Origin: Clusia tigrina
Lineage: Eukaryota > Arthropoda > Insecta > Diptera > Clusiidae
Assembly: GCA_920105625.2 (NCBI GenBank)
Contig: OV050030.1
Span: forward strand, 82,487,400-82,551,399
DNA: 64,000 nt
Reading direction: 5' to 3'
A program made the translations under genes and the position numbers. Position 1 is the stretch's first letter. Each line of letters starts with the position of its first letter. Positions 56,846 through 64,000 of the stretch are shown here, one piece after another. The notes under the pieces are model-generated. The model searched no databases, had not been told where the DNA came from, and was given only the letters and a program-made list of their open reading frames with translations.

Positions 56846-57349
56846 TGTTGTGAGTTAGAATCAAGCTACCTGCGCGTAGTGTCTCACATCATCGACTCCT
56901 AACAGATGCCACACATTCTGTGTGATTAGCATGTGTTAACGTTACTTAAGAAAGCACATATTTTTAGGGTGCGAGTATTTAGAATTAATATTACCTATGT
57001 AATATTTATTATGTAAACTTTTAAGGTGCTACAGGTTTGCAGTCGAGCCACTGAAGGGCATTGAAAGTCAGAATGCACCATCAACATTTCAGAATGGCGT
57101 AGGTCAGTTGGCTTGACCAACTGACACCAATTAACAGGTGCGAAACTGGAACACCAGAAAGGTCAGTTTTTGTATTGTAATTGTGAATTGTAAATAGTAT
57201 ATAAGAGTTAGTATTCTAAGAAATAAAGGCTTGTGATTTAAAAACTAAAAGTGTAATGTAGTGACTTTTCCAAAGAGTGATTTAGGGTTTTCAGATACAC
57301 GCGCACAGCAGAAGGACGTCCCCCGCCAAACAAGGACAATACCACAACA
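56846..57349 (+). repeat. 3' LTR of copy B-right
   Basis: 504 bp, TGTTGTGAG...CCACAACA, nearly identical to the B-left 5' LTR. It is followed by TCAC, the second half of the GTGA target duplication, and LOA-like sequence in minus orientation. Confidence 0.94.
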
Positions 57350-57603
57350 TCACTAGGATAATTCTTAGTCTAGCTGCATCCGATGTTTTTTCCAGAACCC
57401 TACAATAATTTTGCCAGGACTCTCGTTGCCCAGTTCTGGTTGCTTTTTTGTATATTTTGAACTCAGCCTTGTAGGCTTCCCAGTCCGAGGGTAGACCCGA
57501 AGTTTTAGCAATGTTCAATAACCGCCTATTAGACTTCCGGAGAAGGCCTAGATCCATTGACCACCAAGGTGGTTTATTCTTGCCTCTCAATTTTACAACC
57601 GGG
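57350..57603 (-). pseudogene. LOA/R1-like element, region upstream of RT
   Basis: The minus strand reads NKPPWWSMDLGLLRKSNRRL, then YKKATRTGQRESWQNYC and DAARLRIIL, the linker between endonuclease and RT in LOA/R1-like elements. It ends at TCAC/GTGA, the exact continuation of 42031-43627. The other end is cut by the LTR of copy C at 57604. Confidence 0.8.
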
Positions 57604-58110
57604 TGTTGGAGATCGTATTCGGTTGTTGTCGGGAACGTCCTCTTGCTGCTTGTCCTGCGCGTGTACCTGTAAACCTAAATCATTCTCTCAATAAACACTA
57701 CATCACTTTTGGTTTAAAAACAACAAGAAACTTTATTCTTAAAATACTAGTTCTTATATACAATTTACGAGTAAACATTACAGGCTACGTATTGACTTTT
57801 CTGGTGTTCCATTTACGCAATTATTGATTGGTGTCAGTGGCTCAAGCCAACTGACCTACTGAATGTAAAAATGTCGTCGATGCATTCTAAATGCCCTTCG
57901 TTAGCTTGACTGCGGAACTGTAACACCCTAAAAGTTTCCATAATAATAAAATAATAAATACTAATCATTAACAATATTTGCACTCTAGAAATATGTGCTC
58001 TCTTAATGAATTTAATTGCGTAAAGCTAACCACACCAAATGTGTAGTATTGGTTAGGAGCCGGTGCTGTGAGTCAACTACGCGTAGGTAGCTTGATTCTA
58101 ACTCACAACA
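57604..58110 (-). repeat. 3' LTR of copy C
   Basis: 507 bp, on the minus strand TGTTGTGAG...TCCAACA. Same family, but more diverged from A and B than these are within pairs; the hairpin reads with one arm altered. Polypurine tract TCTTTCTAAAAG/CCCTCCCC on the plus strand at 58111-58132. The flank is CGGG of the LOA-like element; the partner flank lies beyond the window. Confidence 0.9.
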
Positions 58111-58135
58111 TCCCTCCCCTCTTTCTAAAAGAAGT

Positions 58136-58560
58136 TAGTGCAACTAATTTCCATTAAATCTTTACAATATTTTTCTTGCACTGCAAACAATTATGGGCAT
58201 CGATTTAACTCTTTAGTACATACATATAATTTGTTTTATTTTTTTTTCTTAAAACTGCCTTATTTGGGTTCTATCACGGTTTTTTTTTCTTTTTTTTTTT
58301 GCTTTTTTATTCTTTTCTTTTCCATATTATTTTTTTTCTTCTCTCGCTTTTATTTTTTTTATTTTGCTTTTCTTTTTTCCTATTTTTATCTATCATTTTT
58401 TTATACTCCCTTTTTTATAATTTGGTCTTTCATTAACTCTCTTCTCATTGGCGTATATACAACCATCTATACAATAACACAATTCTATTCTATACTAAAA
58501 ATCTTATATTATACTGCGCCCTCTGGTACCTGCTGGTCCAGTTGACGACCGTCGTTGTCG
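58136..58560 (-). other. A-rich 3' region and env end remnant, copy C
   Basis: T-rich on the plus strand, equivalent to 2387-2802. At its right end (about 58500-58570) it matches the end of env and the short segment shared with copy B. No gene. Confidence 0.6.
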
Positions 58561-59840
58561 GAGTGAAGTCCCTCGATGAACTCCCTTCTTTTTGGACCGA
58601 TACGTACAAAGATGATGCAAGCTTGTGCGACTATATGCATTTCTGACGAAGTCAAAATAAATATTCGATATTCGCTTAGTCAGTGACAGTGGATATTTTC
58701 TCATTGCAGAAATCGTTACGAATTTAGCCGATAAAGCTTGGATATGTTATGCTCGATCTTTTCGTGGTTAAAAAGATTTTTTGCGCCCAGAGATTATTCT
58801 GCGAAGGTAATTGAACGATGGTTGTTGTGGCTGTTATTGTTGTTGTAGCCGTTTTTCGCTAAAATTACGGAGTAACCTCGGGTCTTGGCTAAAATTATCT
58901 CTTCTTCTTTCTAGACAATAATAACATATACATACTGACATGTAAGAATGGCAGACACGTTGGATTTTATATAGGGACAACGTACACGTTAGTGTTTTCA
59001 TTCCATTTTGTCAGTTATTCAATTAAACTCAAGTATTTTTATACTTTTACTTGTCAGATAGAGATTGTTGTATTCAGCCGGTACCATCTCAATTTTTTCA
59101 TAAGCTTAAATCGTAGTCATCTCGCACATGGGAAGTTGGAAGCTCTTCCACTCTTTCATATAAAAATGAATTCCCACTAATTTTGTTTTCTATTGTTTTT
59201 TTTCCGAACCAAAAAATATATCGGGACATCTTCGTTGCAAACCTCGTATTTATTCCTTTGCGGCTTGTTGATTAGCCTTCTCACTTCTTTTATCCAGTCG
59301 GATTTTTGTTCGCTGCTCTTGTATTTCATCTACCAGTCTCCTGGATGTTGGTTAATCTCTTATTCTGCCTTCGATGCTGCAGGAAGTCCCTTCCCGGTTC
59401 ATGCTGCACAAAATTGAACCATCCAGATGCCCTTGTCTGTTCACCAACGCCTGAATACCTAAAAACTATACTTTTATACTTTTATCGGACTTGCCGAGTT
59501 TTAATTATTCTTACTGGCTATTAAATTTATTTAATTTTTAATATTTTCGCTAACCGAAATAGTAAATTTTATGTATTATTTAAATGTATATATCGTATAT
59601 CTAATACGCCTTAATAAACAAACTATAAATAAGTAAAAAAAAACATTTTCTTCACAAATATTATTAATTAACTATGATACAATTTTCTTTAAATTGTTAG
59701 CGGCATTCAAAATTTAAATTCTTCTCAATGAATATACATTTTATAATAATTTGATTCATACATAACAATTATTTACTATATTAAATTACATGCCGCCCGA
59801 AAAACAAAAATGGCTATATCAATTCTGGGCAAAACTAGCT
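58561..59840. other. Unassigned DNA in place of env, copy C
   Basis: About 1.3 kb with no counterpart in copies A or B apart from the first ~60 bases. No credible coding region, terminal repeats or recognised element seen on either strand. From about 59520 it is very A+T-rich. Confidence 0.45.
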
Positions 59841-60527
59841 GCCCACCTCACATAAGCGAGTATATAAAAGATAAACCCATTCATGTGAAAAAATTGTCAA
59901 TTGCATGACTGAAGTTTTCATTGCATATACTACTCTATATATTTAAATTTAATACTAGCCTGGTATGTATATATCCATTAACAAGTGTATTTCCCTACAC
60001 CATGTAACCTGTTCTTACATGAATACATACATACATCCAAGGCATTTTATAATTAATTGTCACCTTTAAAATGTTGGCATCCTGGCTGTTAATCCTACTG
60101 ATATTACCTAATTTGTTATGGTAAGCTATATATATTGGTCTAATTCAATATATATATATACATTTCAATTCCCCACACGCTAATTTCCTAAGCGATAAAC
60201 CGAAAAAATCTATGCATATTTACATGTAGCCTACTACAGTACGTAAATATCTGCAAAAATACACATACGTACATACCCATTCCTCTTAACTAGCTTAAAG
60301 AGTATTCTTCTCTATGGTGCCTCATTCGGCTACAGTGCCCAATAAGCATATTTTAATTATGTCAATTTTATTCGACCGAGTTTAAGTGGCACACTTCTAC
60401 TGGCATTGACTTTGAAAATCAGAGCTGTGTGTGTTATTTGATATATACACGTACATGTTTACGTTGTTATTTTTGTAAAACACTGTTAACACATATCTTT
60501 AGTTGTGTGGTCTAATGTGGAACAATT
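59841..60527 (-). other. Pol-env spacer of copy C
   Basis: Blocks match copies A and B (for example GTGCCACTTAAACTCGG on the minus strand at about 60375-60395, and the TTGCAGATAT region near 60250). The antisense cassette is absent: the blocks flanking it in A are nearly adjacent here. Confidence 0.6.
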
Positions 60528-61512
60528 TCAATAAATTATTATGTAGCTTTTTATGCTTGCGACTGTTGTAACTGGGCTGCGGATCTCTGCTACTACATAT
60601 GGACCTATCCAAACAGGTGAGAATTTGTTTCTTCTAGCCAGATTCTTCATTAGCACCTGGTCACCCACATGAAAGATTACTGGGTTTAGTACCTTATTAT
60701 AGGCTTCCCTGGCTACTCGTTTAGCACAATCCTGGATTTCTCTAACTAATTCGTGAGCTCGCTGTAGCTGATATTTTTGCACTTTATTCGTGACATCAGC
60801 ATTGTACACTGGCGCACATTTGCACTTCAAATTTGCTGGCATGTTGAAATCAAACCCGTAGAGCGTAGTAAACGGAGTTTGCTTCGTTGATACATGCACA
60901 GTATTGTTGTGTACATACATTGCAGTGGTCAACCATTGATGCTAATTCGAGCCGTATTTCTTGGCAAAACTGCGCATGAACTCGGCCAGACGTCGATGAC
61001 TACGCTCCAATGACCCATTCGCCTGGGGATGATATGTTGTTATATGCAATTTCTTGATTCCCAGCATTTTACACGTTTCTGAGAATAGTTTCAATACAAA
61101 ATTTGAAACATTGTCGGTTATCAAGACCTTAGGTATGTTGTACCGTGCTCTAATTTCATCAAAGAATGCCTGGGCCGCCGTACTCAGCATCGGGTATAGC
61201 CACGCACGCCATATACTTTGAGAAATCGCCTTGGAACGTCAAAATGTATTTATTTCCCGAAACTGTCTCAGGTAAAATACCGACAATATCCATATGAACT
61301 TTGTCAAATGGCTGTTTTGGTGTGTCAGTCAACACCATTGGCATCTTTGTTAGCCTTGAACTCTTGTTGGCCTGACATTTTGAACAACTCCGTATATATT
61401 TATTTATGTTTCTGAGCATATCTTTCCATCCGTATACTCGCCTAATTCTGTCATGGGTTTTCCAAAATCCCTGATGTCCACCTATAGGTGAATCATGGAA
61501 ACCCTTTAACAC
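60528..61512 (-). pseudogene. pol: Integrase, copy C
   Basis: Minus-strand pieces 61159-61512, 60942-61190 and 60528-60932, with GGHQGFWKTHDRI, CSKCQA, HMDIVG, HPQANGSLERSH and VGDQVLMKN. It carries the same 5-base deletion (near 61189) and the same DNV for DNG change as copy A. Confidence 0.87.
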
Positions 61513-61544
61513 AGCCTGGATATCTTTTTTATCCTCCAGCCATT

Positions 61545-62200
61545 CTACACTACTGGCTGTTTGTTCATTGGCATCGAAACCCGCATTGCTAAAATCATTT
61601 GTCGCATCAATTTTATCCTCTTGATTTCTCTCGGCCTTCTCACTCTCTGAGTTTGAACTACCGATACCTTCTGTGCCTCCGGTACTCTACTGAGCGCATC
61701 CGCACTTAGATTCTTCTTCCCAGGTTTGTATATGATTTCAAAATCATACTCAGACAATTTGTGTCTGAACCTGGCTAGCCTAGACATTTGGTCTTTCAAA
61801 TTGGCTATGCCTCTCAACGGCTGGTGATCAGTATATATTTTAAATGGGGGACCTAACAGATATGCCCTAAAATTCTTCGTAGCCCACACTATGGCTAGGA
61901 ATTTCTTCTCTATTGTGGAGTATCTTTTCTCCGTATCGCTAAGCGCCCTGTTTGCGAATGCGATCGGTCGGTCATTACCGACTTCCCCTTGTGACAATAC
62001 TGCCCCTAATGCTTCATTGCTAGCATCGGTGATCAACAAAAAAGTTTGCTCAAAGTCGGGGTACGCAAAAATCGGTGGCGAGCTAATTATTTCTTTTAGC
62101 TTCTCGAGCGCTTGCTGACAGCTCTCTGTCCATTCGAACTTTGCTTCTTTTCGTAGCTACTTATTCACTGGCAACGCAATTCCGGCTGCTTCCTTCTACG
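61545..62200 (-). pseudogene. pol: RNase H and tether, copy C
   Basis: Minus strand: ITDASNEALGAVLSQ, TIEKKFLAIVWATKNFRAYL, IYTDHQPL and DFEIIYKPGKKNL. The Glu of the ..EKEF motif region is kept in TIEK, although the following Glu is Lys. The RT connection upstream is broken near 62160-62230. Confidence 0.85.
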
Positions 62201-62265
62201 GACTTTCTGTAATAGTTCCCTAGTCCTAGGAACGCTTGCACTTCCTTTCTATTTCTCGGAATCGC

Positions 62266-63422
62266 TCAATTTTCAACGCATTCCACCTTCTGCGGGTCAG
62301 GCAGTACTCCTGCCTCTGAGCACCGATGGCCTAAATTTACGACCTCTTTTCGCAAAAATTGACATTTCTCCGTGTTTAATTTCAAATTGTGTTCTCGTAA
62401 TATCTGGAGCACCTTGCACAAGCGTTGCGAATGCTGCTGCAAGTTCTTCCCATAAATTACAATATCATCGAGATACACAAAACAATCTAAACTTTGCAAG
62501 CCTGTTAGCAGATGGTTCTTTAGCCGTTGGAAGTCAGCCGGTGCTCCTGTTAATCCAAACGGCATTCTGTTAAACTCATAAGACCCTAAGCCGGTGCTGA
62601 ACGCGGTTTTCTGCTTATCTTGGGTATCCACCAGAACTTGGTGGTAGCCACTCGCTAAATCAAGTGTAGAAAAATATCTACTGTGTCCCAATTGATCCAG
62701 TATCTCTTCTATCCTTGGTATCGGGAACACCTGCTTGATAGTGGCGTCGTTTAATTTCCAAAATCGACGACCATTCTCCACTTCTTTTGTCCCTGAGCAC
62801 CCCCCTTCTTTGGTACCAAAATTATTGGTGAATTCCAAGGCGAGATACTCGGTGAAATTATGTTATCTCTTAACATTCCTTCCACTTGCCTATTTACCTC
62901 ATCTTTGTGAGCTTGTGGCAATCTGTATTGTTTCTGGATAATTGGTGGTTGATCCACTCTAGTAGGTATTTAATGCTCTACCTCTGATGTATATGCCAGC
63001 TGGTCTCCTTCCAGAAAAAATATGTCATGGAATGACGTACAAATGGTTTCTATTGATGCCTTCTCTTCTGAATTTACGCTTGGGTCTAACTTCAGTGATT
63101 CTAGCACTCTCTCCATTCTTTTTCTTATATCAACTTGTTTAATCTGATTTACCGATCTATAATTCGGTTCCTTATAATTATCGTAACTAGTGAACTTGGG
63201 CCTAAAATCCTCATCTATCAGGTAGTCATTTTCCGAAGCGTTGAGTACGCAAGCGTACACCTTACCCTTGTCAACGTGCGTTATGGTCTCTCCCATATAT
63301 ACGCCCTCCGCTAGCAGCTGCTTGTGCAAAACAACAGTCCTAAGTTTCGTATTTACATGCATAGTTACTACTCTGGTTGACCTTGCATTCACCACCTTCA
63401 TACAATACTTAACCCTATTCAC
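62266..63422 (-). pseudogene. pol: Reverse transcriptase, copy C
   Basis: Minus-strand pieces 62970-63422 (RT N-terminus), 62751-62957 (RLPQAHKDEVNRQVEGML, the segment deleted in copy A) and 62266-62838 (FSTLDLASGYHQ, FGLTGAPADFQRL, CFVYLDDIVIYG). A one-base loss near 62755 and a stop near 62971 break the frame. Confidence 0.86.
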
Positions 63423-63430
63423 GGTTCCTT

Positions 63431-63946
63431 CCTGCCATGACTTTAATGGAAGAGTAAGAATTTTATTCTTATTATCATCATAAAATTATAACTGCTTCTC
63501 GAGCGCATCCAGTATCGTGCGGCCCCAATGATTATCGCGGCAATATACCTCCCAATTATCACGGCCGAGATACCTTCCGTATCCAATTCCACTGCATGCA
63601 GTCTAAAATTCATGCCCTCACTGTGCCATATTCTGAGCGATCCCAGTGTCCTGATGCAACCTCCAAACGCTCCGGTAAGCGTTCTTACGTCCATTTAATT
63701 AATATCCATTCCTTTCCGTAAAACACTAGATTTTACGAGGCTGGTGTCCACCCCTGAATCTACCAAAAGCACTAGGTTTCCACTAGCTGTTTCCTTGCAG
63801 GATATCTCGATGACGCGTCCCAACATGGACGCGTATCCACTTCCTAACTCTTCAAACTTTTTCCTCCATATACCGCAGTTATCTTTTACGATCCTATCCT
63901 CCCTCAAAACTACAGTGAATATCTTAACTATACATCCTCGTTCCAT
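63431..63946 (-). pseudogene. pol: Protease, copy C
   Basis: The active-site region VDSGVDTSLVKSSVLRKG (near 63760) is followed by the protease C-terminal part (63443-63694) with the frame changing at 63695. Upstream sequence runs to the window edge, so gag and the 5' LTR of this copy lie outside. Confidence 0.8.
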
Positions 63947-64000
63947 GTATGCGGCGATTGGCCCATACTTTCTAACCTTATTAAAACTTAATCTAAATAC

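Noticed and set aside
58561..59840. Short open frames as host genes
   Set aside because: Frames are under 80 codons, A+T-driven and without recognisable similarity; no promoter or splice structure is visible.

Overview
The window looks like transposon-rich heterochromatin from an insect, most likely a fly. I see no host gene, tRNA, rRNA or bacterial feature. Nearly all of it can be assigned to mobile elements, stacked inside one another. The mix (envelope-bearing Ty3/gypsy elements related to errantiviruses, copia, Jockey- and LOA-like non-LTR elements, mariner, a DD41D rosa-type element, Transib) fits Diptera. Rosa elements were first described in Ceratitis, so a tephritid is possible, but this is a weak inference.

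One Ty3/gypsy family (LTR about 505-525 bp, TGTTG...CAACA ends, TGGCGCAGCC primer site, Gag with CCHC knuckles, pol order PR-RT-RNase H-IN, baculovirus-F-like Env) occurs five times. Copies A-left (1855-14674, minus) and A-right (15215-28381, plus) are the arms of a roughly 30-kb palindrome that runs off the left edge of the window. Its arms also carry a rosa insertion just upstream of env, a pol scrap of another LTR element and a Jockey element. Copies B-left (37451-42030, minus) and B-right (43628-57349, plus) form a second palindrome around half of a LOA-like non-LTR element. B-right is interrupted by an almost intact Transib transposon (49603-52778). Copy C (57604 to the right edge, minus) is inserted in the other half of the same LOA-like element.

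Between the palindromes (30.2-37.5 kb) lie the rest of the Jockey element, a gypsy-type pol relic, and a three-level nest: a copia pol relic (minus) holds a non-LTR RNase H fragment with a 13-bp target duplication, which holds a mariner of 1266 bp with TA duplication. A 333-bp (TA)n tract separates this block from palindrome 2.

Both palindromes are head to head: two 5' LTRs, each with a TATA motif, face away from the centre, so transcription would run outward and read-through across the centre would give long hairpin RNA. All protein genes except most of the Transib transposase are broken by frameshifts, stops or insertions, consistent with a dead nest of the kind that feeds small-RNA silencing (inference).

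The least explained item is a short transcription-unit-like cassette (TATA box, ATG, 127 codons with one internal stop, AATAAA) lying antisense between pol and env of copy A only, and tandemly duplicated in the left arm. Other points of note are the preserved 4-bp target duplication GTGA that ties the two halves of palindrome 2 to a single LTR insertion, the V(D)J-signal-like termini of the Transib copy, and the patchy divergence between the palindrome arms.
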